Shown: positions 17,499-26,201, numbered from the stretch's first letter. The stretch: 64,000 nt of DNA from Kitasatospora humi (GCF_020907985.1 NZ_JAJJPA010000004.1:62001-126000), one strand, 5' to 3'. The notes: generated by a model from the letters alone, not told the origin. A program made the numbers and translations.

Positions 17499-19991
17499 CT
17501 AGTCGCCGGCCAGTTCGGCGACACCGGTGATCCGGTGCAGCGCGAAGGTGGTGACCTTCTCGGCGTGGTGGTCGAAGGCCGTGACGAAGCCGCCCTCCAC
17601 CTTGACCGGGTCGATCACCCGCTGGGTGGCCAGCCCCTCGGCGTTGACGTAGCCGATCCACATCCGCTCGCCGAGCAGCACCGCCGTCTGCAGCGCCGCC
17701 AGGGTGTCGGCGGCCGCGGTGCGCGGGAGTTGGCGCGCCGCGGCGGGGCCGGGCACGGCCTGGCGGCGCTGGGCGGTGGCCGCGTGGTCGCCGGCCCGGA
17801 TCGCCTTGACGGCGGCGCCGAGCAGCACCTCGTCCGGGGCGGCCGGGCCGTCGGCGACCGGCACCGGCGGGGTGCGCGGCGGGGTGCGGTGGGCGTCCGG
17901 GCGGGTGATCAGCAGGTCGCCCTCGGCGGATTCGGCGGCCGGCGCGTAGCCCATCGCGCGCAGCACCGAGAGCACGGTGTCGGGCAGCGCCTGGGCGGCC
18001 AGCACGGTCGGGGCGAGCAGCCGCAGCCGCAGCTCGGCGGCCCGGCGGTCGGCCAGCACCTCGCTCAGCAACGCCGGGTCGTCGCAGCGCAGGTAGGCCG
18101 AGGCGGCGCCGACCCGGAGCACGCCGTGCCGCCGGGCCACGTCGTCGATCAGGTAGGCGAGCGGCTGCGGGACGGCGGTGCGGGAGTGCTGCGCCAGGAA
18201 GCCGTGCAGCTCGGCGGCGGTGCGGCCGGCGTCCAGCGCGCGGCGCACCGAGTCGGGGCTGAACCGGTAGACGGTGGCGCCGCCCTTGGACTCGACGTCG
18301 GCGCACAGCGCCAGCGCGTGGGCCAGCGGGGTGAGCAGCGGCCCGGGGGCGATCGCGGTCAGGTCGGGCTGCAGGATCACCTGGTCCAGCGGTTCGGGCA
18401 GCAGCGGGGTGAGCACCGGCACCGGATCCCGGCCGGCCAGCAGGGCTCGCCCGGCGGAGCCGAGCGCGCCGCGGCCGGTGACGCCGAGCAGTTCGGCCTC
18501 GGTCAGCGTGAACCCGGTGAGGCGGGTGCGCAGGTCGCGCCCGTCCGGGCCGGTGGCGCCGCCGCGCAGCGGGCGGTGCCAGCGCAGCACGGGGAGCAGC
18601 GCGTCGGCGTCCGCCGTGCCGCCCGGGGGCAGGGTGGCGAGCAGGCTGAGCACGGCGCGGCGGGTGGTGGGGGCGAGCACCCGGTCCAGGTCGGGGCCGA
18701 GTGCCGGGCGGGCCTTGCCCTTGCCGTCCACGCTGCCGACCAGCCCGGCCACCCGGGTGGCGGCCAGCCAGCTGCCGACCAGCGCGGTCCAGCGCTCGGC
18801 GGTCGGCTGCTGCAGCCACTGGTCGTAGGCGGGCGTGGGGGCCCACACCTCGCCGGCCTCGCCGTCGGGGGCCAGCAGCCCGGCGCCGTAGGCGATTTCC
18901 AGCCAGAAGGCGGTCTCCGGCTCGGTGCGGTCGAGGGCGGTGGCGGTGCGCTTGAGGTCGCGCACGCCCAGGCCGCCGGCCCGCAGCACCGGCGGCGGCT
19001 GCAGGCCCCACAGCTCCAGCAGCTCTTCGACGGTCTGCACGGCGGTGTGGGCCTGCCCGGCCGCCGCGTTGTCCACAGCCTGTGGATCGCGCTCGGCGCC
19101 CGGCACCAGCGGTGGCGGCCCCGGCTCGACCAGCCGGTGGCTCCGCCCGCCGCGCAGGTGCAGGGCCAGCTCCCGGGGCAGCACCACGGTGCCGGGGCCG
19201 GAGGGCAGCAGCAGGCCCCGGGCCAGCAGCCACTCGATCGGACTGCGCGCCTGCTCGGCGGTGACCGGTCGGGTCGCGTCCGGCACGGTGCCGGTGGGCG
19301 GGCCCCAGACCAGCTTCTCCAGCACCCCGAGCGCGGCCGGCGGGGCCCCGGCGAGCAGCGCGGCGCACCGCTCGCGGTCGGTGAGCAGCTCGGTGAGCGC
19401 GGCGACGGCGGTCACCGGGTCCGGGGTCCCGGGCAGCCCGGCGCCGTGCACCAGCTCCTGCAGGCGGGCCGGCGACATGCCCAGGGTGGCTTCGGACAGG
19501 GTGGGGCCGAGCCCGGTGCCGTCGGGGGCGGTGGCGGTCGGCGCGAGCGCCTCGCGCACCGCGATCACCAGGCGCAGGGCGCTGTCCGGACCCCAGACCA
19601 GGGCCCGCTCGCGCAGGGCGGCCAGCGCGCCGGGCAGCGCGGCGAGCACCGCCGAGCGGTCCACCGGCTCGGCGCCCGGGTGCGGTTTGACGCCGCGCGC
19701 CGGACCGGCCAGCAGATCGCGCAGCACCGTGCTCGGGGTGCCGTCGGGGGCGGCGGCCAGCGCCTCGGCGACCTGCAGGGTGAAGGCGTCCAGGCGCTCC
19801 AGCGCGCGCAGCGCGGAGGCCCGGCTGGAGAGCCGGGCGACCAACTGGGTCAGGTCGCCGGGCACCGGGTTGAGCAGATCGGGGCGCAGCCGCAGCAGGG
19901 TGGCGAGCTCCTGGTCGGTGCCGGCGCGCAGCTCGTCGGCGAGGGTGCGGGCACGGGACCGGCCCGGTCGTCCGTTCGGCTCGGTGGTCAT
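17499..19991 (-). CDS. Large helicase-associated protein (Helicase_C_3-like) with WYL-like C-terminus
   Basis: An 830-residue protein without Walker motifs. The middle part (about 520-700) contains PVLTPLLPEPLDQVILQPDLTAIAPG, the pattern of the N-terminal domain of XPB-type helicases (Helicase_C_3), also present in the helicase at 12206. The N-terminus (ADELRAGTDQELATLLRLRPDL) is helical. The last 60 residues (RMWIGYVNAEGLATQRVIDPVKVEGGFVTAFD, read in parts, then HRITG) look like a WYL domain, a ligand- or nucleic-acid-sensing module. ATG 19991 is the first good start. Function unknown; a DNA-binding or damage-response role is an inference from domains. Confidence 0.75.
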   Translation of the reverse strand: MTTEPNGRPGRSRARTLADELRAGTDQELATLLRLRPDLLNPVPGDLTQLVARLSSRASALRALERLDAFTLQVAEALAAAPDGTPSTVLRDLLAGPARGVKPHPGAEPVDRSAVLAALPGALAALRERALVWGPDSALRLVIAVREALAPTATAPDGTGLGPTLSEATLGMSPARLQELVHGAGLPGTPDPVTAVAALTELLTDRERCAALLAGAPPAALGVLEKLVWGPPTGTVPDATRPVTAEQARSPIEWLLARGLLLPSGPGTVVLPRELALHLRGGRSHRLVEPGPPPLVPGAERDPQAVDNAAAGQAHTAVQTVEELLELWGLQPPPVLRAGGLGVRDLKRTATALDRTEPETAFWLEIAYGAGLLAPDGEAGEVWAPTPAYDQWLQQPTAERWTALVGSWLAATRVAGLVGSVDGKGKARPALGPDLDRVLAPTTRRAVLSLLATLPPGGTADADALLPVLRWHRPLRGGATGPDGRDLRTRLTGFTLTEAELLGVTGRGALGSAGRALLAGRDPVPVLTPLLPEPLDQVILQPDLTAIAPGPLLTPLAHALALCADVESKGGATVYRFSPDSVRRALDAGRTAAELHGFLAQHSRTAVPQPLAYLIDDVARRHGVLRVGAASAYLRCDDPALLSEVLADRRAAELRLRLLAPTVLAAQALPDTVLSVLRAMGYAPAAESAEGDLLITRPDAHRTPPRTPPVPVADGPAAPDEVLLGAAVKAIRAGDHAATAQRRQAVPGPAAARQLPRTAAADTLAALQTAVLLGERMWIGYVNAEGLATQRVIDPVKVEGGFVTAFDHHAEKVTTFALHRITGVAELAGD

Positions 19992-20081
19992 CCGATCCAG
20001 GGTAGTCGCCGCCGGGGTGCGGCGGGGCGGGAGCACGAACCCGGGCCGGATCGACCCACCGCCGGTCCGGGAGGAGGACGC

Positions 20082-21002
20082 ATGGCGGGCTCGCAACGGC
20101 GGCGGTCAGTCGGTAGCGTCAGCGGACGGCGGGGCCTGGAGCACGGAACAGGGTGGCGGGCGATGGCGGGTGACCAGACGGGCCAGGGGCCCGTTGACGA
20201 GCCCTCGGGCGCGGGGGCGCCGGGGCTGACCGGGGGGCTCTCCGGCGGCGAGTGGTGGCAGGCGGGCGGGCCGGGGCGGTCGCTCGACGGCGGCGCCGGG
20301 GAGCCGGCCGACGACGGCGTCTACCTCGCCGGGCCCGCAGGGCCGGTGCGGCAGCGCGGGTCGGGGCCGGCGGTCCCGGAGCGGCCGGGCACCCCGCCGT
20401 CCGTGCCGGTGCCGTCCGTCCCGGTGCCGCCCGGTGCGGGTCGGGCGTTCACGGCGGCGGACTTCCCCGGGTGGGACGCCGTCACCATCGACTTCCCCTT
20501 CGAGGACGATCCCGAGGACGCCGACGGCCCCGGGGCGGGCACCAAGAAGCTGATCCCCAGCCAGCGCACCGGCGCGGCCGCCGAGGAGGCGGCGGCCGGG
20601 GACGGCTCGGACGCCCAGGAGCCCGCCGCCGCGCGGCAGCGCTCCTTCCTCGCCGGCCGCCGCCCCTCGCCGTTGCTGCTGCTGGCCGCCCTGGTGCTGG
20701 TCGGCGGGGCGGTGACCGGGCTGTTCCTGGTGCTGCTGATCGGCTGGGGCCTGGTCTACCTCTCCAAGGCGCTGGGCGACCTGACCAAGAAGTTCGCGGT
20801 CTTCGGCATCCCGCTGGTCACCATGAGCACCTCGACGCTCTGGTACTGGGGCCGCGCCCAGGGGAACTGGGGCGCACCGCTGGCCTCGGGCTCGCCGATG
20901 ACGCACGCGGCGATGATGGCGGCCCCCGCGGTGCTGCGGATCGCGGCGGTGGGCACCGCGCTGTTCGTCACGGCGATCGCCATGCGGCGCCGCAGGGCGT
21001 AG
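20082..21002 (+). CDS. Probable membrane protein with long proline/glycine-rich N-terminus
   Basis: A 306-residue protein. Residues 1-190 are disordered and rich in Gly, Pro, Ala and acidic residues; residues about 195-240 hold hydrophobic stretches (LLLLAALVLVGGAVTGLFLVLLIGWG), and another (AVLRIAAVGTALFVTAIAM) is close to the end, which terminates in a basic RRRRA tail. GGAGGA directly precedes ATG 20082; an internal ATG at 20163 would give 279 residues. The large cytoplasmic head suggests a scaffold or anchor, but I recognise no named family. It is divergent from the 830-residue gene. Confidence 0.7.
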   Translation: MAGSQRRRSVGSVSGRRGLEHGTGWRAMAGDQTGQGPVDEPSGAGAPGLTGGLSGGEWWQAGGPGRSLDGGAGEPADDGVYLAGPAGPVRQRGSGPAVPERPGTPPSVPVPSVPVPPGAGRAFTAADFPGWDAVTIDFPFEDDPEDADGPGAGTKKLIPSQRTGAAAEEAAAGDGSDAQEPAAARQRSFLAGRRPSPLLLLAALVLVGGAVTGLFLVLLIGWGLVYLSKALGDLTKKFAVFGIPLVTMSTSTLWYWGRAQGNWGAPLASGSPMTHAAMMAAPAVLRIAAVGTALFVTAIAMRRRRA

Positions 21003-21008
21003 CGGGCG

Positions 21009-21902
21009 TCAGCCCCGCAGCGCGGTGGTGTAGCGGATCGCCGTCCGCCGCCGCAGGCTGCCGTCGGGCGCGGCCAGCCGCGCCAGCTCGGCCAGCACCG
21101 CCCGCCGGGCCTCGTCCAGCCGCGCGGCCGGGATCGCCTCCAGCGCCGCCCGCCAGCCCCCGGCCCGCTGGGCCTGCCACCAGGCGTCGGCGCTCGGGTA
21201 GTGGGTGACCGCCGGGTGCTCGTGGCTGCGGACGTCGGTGAAGCCGGCCCGGTGCAGCAGGTCGGCGGCCTCCTCGGGGCTGCGGCCCAGCGCGTTGTAG
21301 CGGGCGGCCCTGCTCTGCCGCAGCCGGGCGAGTTGCGGCGGCAGGAACGCGTTGAGCGCCGCGCCGGGGCGCTCCCACCCCGGGGCGTCCGCACCGAACG
21401 CGGTGAAGCCGAACCGCCCGCCCGGCACCAGCACCCGGTGCAGCGAGTCCAGGGCCGCCACCGGGTCCGGCGTGAAGATCACCGCGAACGAGGAGAGCGC
21501 CGCCTCGAAGGAGCGGTCCGGGAAGCCCAGCGCCTCCGCGTCGTCCACCCGGACCCGGACGTTGCGCAGCCCCCGCCCGGCGGCCTGCGCGGCGGTCGCC
21601 CGGACCATGCCGTCGGCCAGGTCGACGCCGACCACGTAGCCGTCCGGCCCGACCTCGGCGAGCGCGGCGAACAGCACCGCGCCCCGCCCGCAGCCCACGT
21701 CCAGCACCCGGTCGCCGGGGCGCAGCCCGGCCAGTCGCGCCAGCCGGGCGCCGATCGGGTTGAAGAATCCGCCGTTGGCCGCGTCGTACTCCTCGGCGGC
21801 GAGCGAGAAGCCGTGGGCCAGGGCCTGCTTGCGGCGGTGCGCCGCGACCGCCGGATCGGCGGATGGCCCACCTCGGAACTGAGTGTCCGTCATGTCGCCC
21901 AT
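21009..21902 (-). CDS. Class I SAM-dependent methyltransferase
   Basis: A 297-residue methyltransferase with motif I VLDVGCGRG, an acidic motif II GVDLADGM, VRVDDAEALGFPDRSFEAALSSFA (post-II, read in parts), and LHRVLVPGGRFGFT as the motif III region. The sequence resembles UbiE/Methyltransf_11 enzymes acting on small molecules. The C-terminal 100 residues form an extra helical cap that likely sets substrate choice. Two starts, ATG 21902 and ATG 21893, are possible. It converges closely on the membrane protein gene, with six bases between stops. The substrate cannot be told. Confidence 0.85.
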   Translation of the reverse strand: MGDMTDTQFRGGPSADPAVAAHRRKQALAHGFSLAAEEYDAANGGFFNPIGARLARLAGLRPGDRVLDVGCGRGAVLFAALAEVGPDGYVVGVDLADGMVRATAAQAAGRGLRNVRVRVDDAEALGFPDRSFEAALSSFAVIFTPDPVAALDSLHRVLVPGGRFGFTAFGADAPGWERPGAALNAFLPPQLARLRQSRAARYNALGRSPEEAADLLHRAGFTDVRSHEHPAVTHYPSADAWWQAQRAGGWRAALEAIPAARLDEARRAVLAELARLAAPDGSLRRRTAIRYTTALRG

Positions 21903-22200
21903 GGTGATCCTGCTGTGGCGTTCGTCACAAGGGTCGGGTACCAGGCGCCCGGCATCATCGGCAGCTGACCGAGCACCGGTCCGCGCCGGTGCGGCCGATC
22001 CCCTCGAACCCGAGCCGCTGGTCCACCCGGCACATCCGGCCCGCCCGATGCGCCCGGCGCACCCGGCAAACCGCTACGCCTGGCAGGCCCGGAACACCCG
22101 GCCCGCCCGGCGCGCCCGGCCCGCCCGGTGCGGCCGGCAGGCGGAGTGCGTCCGGTCGGATCGCCGGAATCCGGTGGTGGGCCCGCATAGGGTGGAGGGC

Positions 22201-22830
22201 ATGTCTGCGTTCACCGTCGGTTTCGACCTCGACATGACCCTGCTGGACACCAGGCCCGGGATCGCGTCGACCCACCGGGCGCTGTCGGCCGAGACCGGCG
22301 TCTTCATCGACGCCGACCTGGTGGTGACCCGGCTGGGTCCGCCGCTCACCGTGGAGCTGGCCAACTGGTTCCCGGCCGAGCGCGTCGAGGCGGCGGCCGA
22401 CCGCTACCGCGAGCTGTACCGGGAGCACGCCTTCGCGCCCACCGTGCCGCTGCCCGGCGCGCTGGCGGCGGTCGAGGCGGTCCACCGGGCGGGCGGCCGG
22501 GTCGCGGTGATCACCGGCAAGTACGAGCCCAACGCCAGGCTGCACCTGGAGCACGCCGGCATCGACTACGACGCGCTGGTCGGCGACCTGTGGGCGGAGA
22601 CCAAGGGTGCGGCGCTGCGCGAGCTGGGCGCGCAGGTCTACGTCGGCGACCACCTGGGCGACATCGTCGGCGCCCGCTCCGGCGGTGCGCTCGCGGTCGG
22701 GGTGGCCACCGGCCCGTACGACGCCGAGCAGTTGGCCGCGGCCGGCGCCGACGTGGTGCTGGCCGACCTGACCGGGTTCCCCGCCTGGCTGGCCGGCTAC
22801 CGCGCCGCCGAGCCCGCGCCGGTGGACTGA
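22201..22830 (+). CDS. HAD-superfamily hydrolase (phosphatase)
   Basis: A 209-residue haloacid dehalogenase-type phosphatase. Motif I is GFDLDMTLLDT (nucleophile and acid Asp), motif II VAVITGKY, motif III lysine in ETKGAALRELG, motif IV YVGDHLGDIVGAR. A helical cap (about 20-85) marks subclass C1, like phosphoglycolate phosphatases. GTGGAGGGC precedes ATG 22201. It overlaps the end of the convergent membrane-protein gene by 34 bases. The upstream gap contains a run of 9-bp CCCGCCCGG-like repeats. Substrate not predictable. Confidence 0.87.
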   Translation: MSAFTVGFDLDMTLLDTRPGIASTHRALSAETGVFIDADLVVTRLGPPLTVELANWFPAERVEAAADRYRELYREHAFAPTVPLPGALAAVEAVHRAGGRVAVITGKYEPNARLHLEHAGIDYDALVGDLWAETKGAALRELGAQVYVGDHLGDIVGARSGGALAVGVATGPYDAEQLAAAGADVVLADLTGFPAWLAGYRAAEPAPVD

Positions 22831-23066
22831 CCGGCGGCGGCCGGCTCGGCGGCATCGGCCCGGCGCCGCTGCGCCCGGGCCGAACCGAACAGGCCGACCA
22901 GCGCCAGCAGGAAGCCCAGCGGCATCAGCATGCTCGCGAAATAGGCCGGGGTGGGCAGCGGGGTGAGGTGGAAGAACAGCGGGATGAAGGTCACCACCGT
23001 GGCCAGCGCCCCGACGATGAAGACCACCGCTCCCGCCTTGACCAGGCGCTCGCCGGATTCCCGCAC
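22797..23066 (-). CDS. Small membrane protein with two transmembrane helices
   Basis: An 89-residue protein with two predicted membrane helices (GAVVFIVGALATVVTFIPLFF and ASMLMPLGFLLALVGLFG) separated by a short Pro-rich loop, and a charged C-terminal tail RAQRRRADAAEPAA. GTG 23066 has AAGGAG seven bases upstream, so I prefer it to GTG 23096. The 3' end overlaps the HAD gene by 34 bases on the other strand. No named family recognised; such small proteins are common in Streptomyces. Confidence 0.65.
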   Translation of the reverse strand: MRESGERLVKAGAVVFIVGALATVVTFIPLFFHLTPLPTPAYFASMLMPLGFLLALVGLFGSARAQRRRADAAEPAAAGQSTGAGSAAR

Positions 23067-23547
23067 CGCTGACTCCTTCTCGGCCGATCTGCGCACGACG
23101 CCCCCAGTCTCCCACGCGCTCCCGGAATATCCCTGCCGGCGGGTTTACGAACGACTAAACTGACCGCCCGTCACCTGCGCGGATGTCGACGCCGTCACTG
23201 GCTGCGGTTCGCCGGGGACAGGGAGTTTCGAACTCCCTGTGACGGGGGTATGCAGGTGTCGCACGGGGTCAACCCGATCCCGCATTCCAGTCAGGGGGTG
23301 TGCCATGACGACCGCCGAACGGCCGTCGCCCGGCCGTGCCGTGCCCTGGCCGGCCCGCCACGGCAGACTCCAGCGGAAACCCTGGGTCGTGTGCGAGTGA
23401 AACCCCCGACTGCCCGTCCGCCCCAGCGCTGACGGCTTGCCGCGCACCGGCCCCGCCGCCCACGCGGCCGACCCGGTCCGCCCCCACTTTCCCCCAAGGC
23501 CCTGACGACGACGCCAAGGTGCCTTCACACACACGAGGACATTCGAG
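23067..23547. other. Intergenic region and likely long leader of the second cold-shock gene
   Basis: About 480 bases with no convincing gene. It includes an AT-richer spot (ACGAACGACTAAACTGACC, 23147-23165) that could be part of a promoter, a perfect hairpin at 23218-23240 and a C-rich stretch before the gene. Confidence 0.4.
23218..23240 (+). other. 10-bp perfect hairpin in the leader of the cold-shock gene
   Basis: ACAGGGAGTT, loop TCG, AACTCCCTGT. There is no following T tract. It lies about 310 bases before the start codon of the cold-shock gene, so it may be a leader structure, or a terminator for something upstream on the plus strand, although no plus-strand gene ends nearby. It is not a tRNA T-arm. 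Confidence 0.45.
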
Positions 23548-23931
23548 ATGCCCACCGGCCAGGTCAAATGGTTCAACGAGACGAAGGGTTTCGGCTTCCT
23601 GTCGCGGGACGACGGTGAGGACGTCTTCGTCCACAGCAAGGCGCTGCCCGCCGGAGTCAGCAGCCTCAAGCCGGGGCAGCGGGTGGAGTTCGGTGTGGTC
23701 GCGGGGCACCGCGGCGAGCAGGCGATGGGGGTCACCTTGCTCGACGCACTGCCTTCGGTGGCCGCGGCCCAGCGCCGCAGCGCCGACGACATGGCACCGA
23801 TCGTGCAGGACCTGATCACCATGCTGGACGCCGTCCTGCCGGGCCTGCAGCACGGCCGCTACCCGGCCAAGGCGACCGGCCAGAAGCTGGCCCAGGCCCT
23901 GCGTGCGGTCGCCGACCAGTTCGACGTCTGA
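23548..23931 (+). CDS. Cold-shock domain protein with 60-residue C-terminal extension
   Basis: A 127-residue protein. Residues 1-67 form a cold-shock domain with KGFGFL (RNP1) and VFVHSKA (RNP2). Residues 68-127 are a helical extension (RRSADDMAPIVQDLITMLDAV ... GQKLAQALRAVADQFDV, shown in parts) absent from CspA proteins, probably for self-association or partner binding. No strong ribosome site precedes ATG 23548 apart from ACATTCGAG. The last codons and stop (GACGTCTGA) are the first unit of a degenerate CGTCTGA repeat downstream. Confidence 0.92.
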   Translation: MPTGQVKWFNETKGFGFLSRDDGEDVFVHSKALPAGVSSLKPGQRVEFGVVAGHRGEQAMGVTLLDALPSVAAAQRRSADDMAPIVQDLITMLDAVLPGLQHGRYPAKATGQKLAQALRAVADQFDV

Positions 23932-24030
23932 GACGCCGGGGACGTCTGACGTTCCCCACGTCTGAGGCGTCTCCCCGCGTCTGAGGCGTGTCCTCACGTC
24001 TGACGGCGTTTGAGGAACACACGGCGTCCG
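23925..24030 (+). repeat. Degenerate repeat of the terminal CGTCTGA of the cold-shock gene
   Basis: CGTCTGA occurs at 23925 (with the true stop codon), 23943, 23959, 23978 and 23997, spaced 18, 16, 19 and 19 bases, then decays to CGTTTGA and CGTCCGA variants up to about 24055. The motif is thus repeated at least five times directly after a stop codon. Confidence 0.8.
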
Positions 24031-24075
24031 AGGACGTGCAACGACGTCCGAGGCGCCGGGCGCGCCGGCCCAGTC

Positions 24076-24924
24076 CTACGGGAAGGCCAGCGCGTCCGGC
24101 GCCACCGGCGGCACCAGCCCCTGTGCCGCCGCCCGGTCGAGCAGTCCGCGCACCGCCGCGTAGCCGTCCTCGCCCAGCTCGGCGGTGAACTCGTTCACGT
24201 AGAGCGCGATGTGCTGGTCCGCCACCGCCGGGTCCATCTCCTGCGCGTGCGCCAGCACGTACTCCCGGGAGGCCGCCGGGTCGTCCCACGCGGCCCGCAC
24301 CGAGGCGGAGACCGCGGCGGCCAGCTCGCGCAGCCGCGGCGCGCCCAGCGAGCGCTTGGCGATGATCGCGCCCAGCGGGATCGGCAGCCCGGTGGCCGCC
24401 TCCCAGGCCTCGCCCATGTCGGCGAGCTTGACCAGCCCGTAGTTCTGGTAGGTGAACCGCGCCTCGTGGATCACCAGCCCGGCGTCCACCTTGCCGTCCC
24501 GCACCGCCGGCATGATCTCGTGGAACGGCAGCACCACGATCTCGCCCAGCCCGCCCGGCACCGCCCCGGCCGCCCAGAGCCGGAACAGCAGGTAGGCGGT
24601 GGACCGCTCGCTGGGCACCGCCACGGTCCTGCCGGTCAGGTCCCCGGCGGTCTCCGGCCGGGTGAGCACCAACGGCCCGCAGCCGCGCCCCAGTGCTCCG
24701 CCGCAGGGCAGCAGCGCGTACTCGTCCAGCAGCCAGGGCAGCGCCGCGTAGCTCACCTTGAGCAGGTCGAGCTCGCCGCGCTCGGCCAGGCCGTTGGTCA
24801 CGTCGATGTCGGCGAACAGCACCTCGGGCACCTCGGCACCGGGGAGCAGGCCGTGCGTCCAGGCGTGGAAGACGAAGGTGTCGTTGGGGCAGGGCGAGTA
24901 CGCGATCCGCAGCGGCTCAGCCAC
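24076..24924 (-). CDS. mqnD: 1,4-dihydroxy-6-naphthoate synthase (futalosine pathway)
   Basis: A 282-residue enzyme converting cyclic de-hypoxanthine futalosine to 1,4-dihydroxy-6-naphthoate in menaquinone synthesis. It has the periplasmic-binding-protein-like fold of MqnA/MqnD: RIAYSPCPNDTFVFHAW at the start is diagnostic of MqnD, followed by SYAALPWLLDEYALLPCGGALG and VDAGLVIHEARFTY. It is 27 bases downstream of mqnB on the same strand, so the two pathway enzymes are co-transcribed. Length and both ends are normal. Confidence 0.93.
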   Translation of the reverse strand: MAEPLRIAYSPCPNDTFVFHAWTHGLLPGAEVPEVLFADIDVTNGLAERGELDLLKVSYAALPWLLDEYALLPCGGALGRGCGPLVLTRPETAGDLTGRTVAVPSERSTAYLLFRLWAAGAVPGGLGEIVVLPFHEIMPAVRDGKVDAGLVIHEARFTYQNYGLVKLADMGEAWEAATGLPIPLGAIIAKRSLGAPRLRELAAAVSASVRAAWDDPAASREYVLAHAQEMDPAVADQHIALYVNEFTAELGEDGYAAVRGLLDRAAAQGLVPPVAPDALAFP

Positions 24925-24951
24925 GTCGGGCCTCCTCGAACGTCAGGTGCG

Positions 24952-25623
24952 TCAGGTGAGCAGGGAGTCGTACGGCAGGCGCGCGAAGGCCCGTTCCAGG
25001 GCGCCCAGTGCCTCGCCGATCCGCCAGGTGGCCCGGTCCCGGGGGCCGACGGGGTTGGAGACGGTGCGCAGTTCCAGCACCGGCACGCCGCGCCGGGCGG
25101 CGGCCTCGGCCACCCCGAAGCCCTCCATCGCCTCGGCCACCGCGCCCGGGTGGCGACGGCTCAGCTCCGCGGCCCGTTCGGCGCTGCCGGTGACGGTGGA
25201 GACGGTGAGCACCGGCCCGACGGCGGCGCCGAGGGCCTCGGCCACCCGGGCGACGGCGGTCGGCGGCGGGGTGTGCGCGACGCTGCCGAACCCCAGCTCG
25301 GCCACGTCCTGGAAGCCGTCCGGGGTACGCACGCCCAGGTCGGCGGCGACGATTCGGTCCGCGACCACGGTGGCGCCGATCGGCGCGGCGGGTGCGAAGC
25401 CGCCGGCGATGCCGGCCGAGACCACCAGCGGATGGGCCTCGGCGGCCAGTGCGAAGGCGGTGGCCGCGGCGGCGGCGGCCGGGCCGACCCCGGCGGTCAC
25501 CACCAGCACCCGGCCGGGCGGCGCGCCGCGCAGCACCGCCTCCGCCTCGGCGCCCACCGCGACGACCACGAGCAGCCGACCGGCGTGGGTCGGCTGCTCG
25601 GCGGCGCGGTGCGGCGGGGTCAC
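24952..25623 (-). CDS. mqnB: Futalosine hydrolase
   Basis: A 223-residue nucleosidase releasing hypoxanthine from futalosine. It belongs to the PNP/UDP phosphorylase fold: TAGVGPAAAAAATAFAL, SAGIAGGFAP, and EAMEGFGVAEAAARRGVPVLELRTVSNPVG (read in parts) hold the phosphate-site loop, the catalytic-Glu/Met region and the purine-contacting Asn. GTG 25623 overlaps the TGA of the upstream DUF2771 gene as GTGA, which indicates translational coupling and explains the lack of a ribosome site. Forms a unit with mqnD. Confidence 0.9.
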   Translation of the reverse strand: MTPPHRAAEQPTHAGRLLVVVAVGAEAEAVLRGAPPGRVLVVTAGVGPAAAAAATAFALAAEAHPLVVSAGIAGGFAPAAPIGATVVADRIVAADLGVRTPDGFQDVAELGFGSVAHTPPPTAVARVAEALGAAVGPVLTVSTVTGSAERAAELSRRHPGAVAEAMEGFGVAEAAARRGVPVLELRTVSNPVGPRDRATWRIGEALGALERAFARLPYDSLLT

Positions 25624-26201
25624 TGGCCCTGGGTCTGGCCCTGGGGGGTGTCCTGCGACTGGGTGCCGACCGGCGCCGCGTTGTTCCGCAGGTTGACGAA
25701 CCAGACGGCGAGGACGCCCGGCTTGGCCGTGTTGGCGGTGTTCGGGTCGAACTCGACCACGGTCAGGGTGGTGTCCCGCTCCTGGGTCAGCACGTCGACC
25801 GCCGGGACCAGCCCGGAGAAGGTGTTGTCCTTCTGGTACGCCGCGATCGAGGCGCTGCCCTGGCCGCCGCCGCCGTTGGTGTAGGCCCGCCAGCCGTTCT
25901 TGGCGGTGTTGAGGTCCACCCCGACGCCGATCCGGTCGACGCTGCTGATGTCGACCGACTTGAACTTGGACGGGTCGTTGAGGAGGTTCTGGCACGCCTG
26001 GTTGGCGGCGTCGTCCAGCGGCTTCCCGCCGTTGTAGCAGGACGGCTCGAAGCGCTGGGAATCGCGGCCGACGGTGACGGTCGCCTGGGTGGACAGCGGC
26101 TCGGTCTGGCTGGAGGCGTACGCGATGGACCCGCCGAGCGTGCCGGCGCCGATCACGACCACGGCGCCGAGGGCGGCGATGACACGGTTGTCGAGACTCA
26201 T
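25620..26201 (-). CDS. DUF2771-like membrane-anchored extracytoplasmic protein
   Basis: A 193-residue protein with an N-terminal membrane segment (VIAALGAVVVIGAGTLGGSIAYA, residues about 7-29) and an outside part that includes two cysteines (SCYNGG, ACQNLL) likely forming a disulfide, then LTVVEFDPNTANTAKPGVLAVWFVNLRN, read in parts. The C-terminus is Gln-rich. I recall DUF2771 proteins beside mqnB in Streptomyces; that name is from memory. Function unknown. It is translationally coupled to mqnB. Confidence 0.65.
   Translation of the reverse strand: MSLDNRVIAALGAVVVIGAGTLGGSIAYASSQTEPLSTQATVTVGRDSQRFEPSCYNGGKPLDDAANQACQNLLNDPSKFKSVDISSVDRIGVGVDLNTAKNGWRAYTNGGGGQGSASIAAYQKDNTFSGLVPAVDVLTQERDTTLTVVEFDPNTANTAKPGVLAVWFVNLRNNAAPVGTQSQDTPQGQTQGQ

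Noticed and set aside
17460..21002. An 1180-codon plus-strand frame through the Helicase_C_3/WYL gene
   Set aside because: The part before 20082 is antisense to the 830-residue gene and consists of Gly/Arg/Ala-rich low-complexity sequence; only the membrane protein at the end is credible.
21980..22180. A collagen-like protein on the minus strand (GPGAPGGPG repeats)
   Set aside because: It comes from 9-bp CCCGCCCGG-type repeats in the gap before the HAD gene; no start, ribosome site or secretion signal supports it.
23205..23250. tRNA gene
   Set aside because: The GGGAGTTTCGAACTCCC stretch recalls a T-arm, but the loop is only three bases, and no acceptor, D- or anticodon arms can be placed around it.
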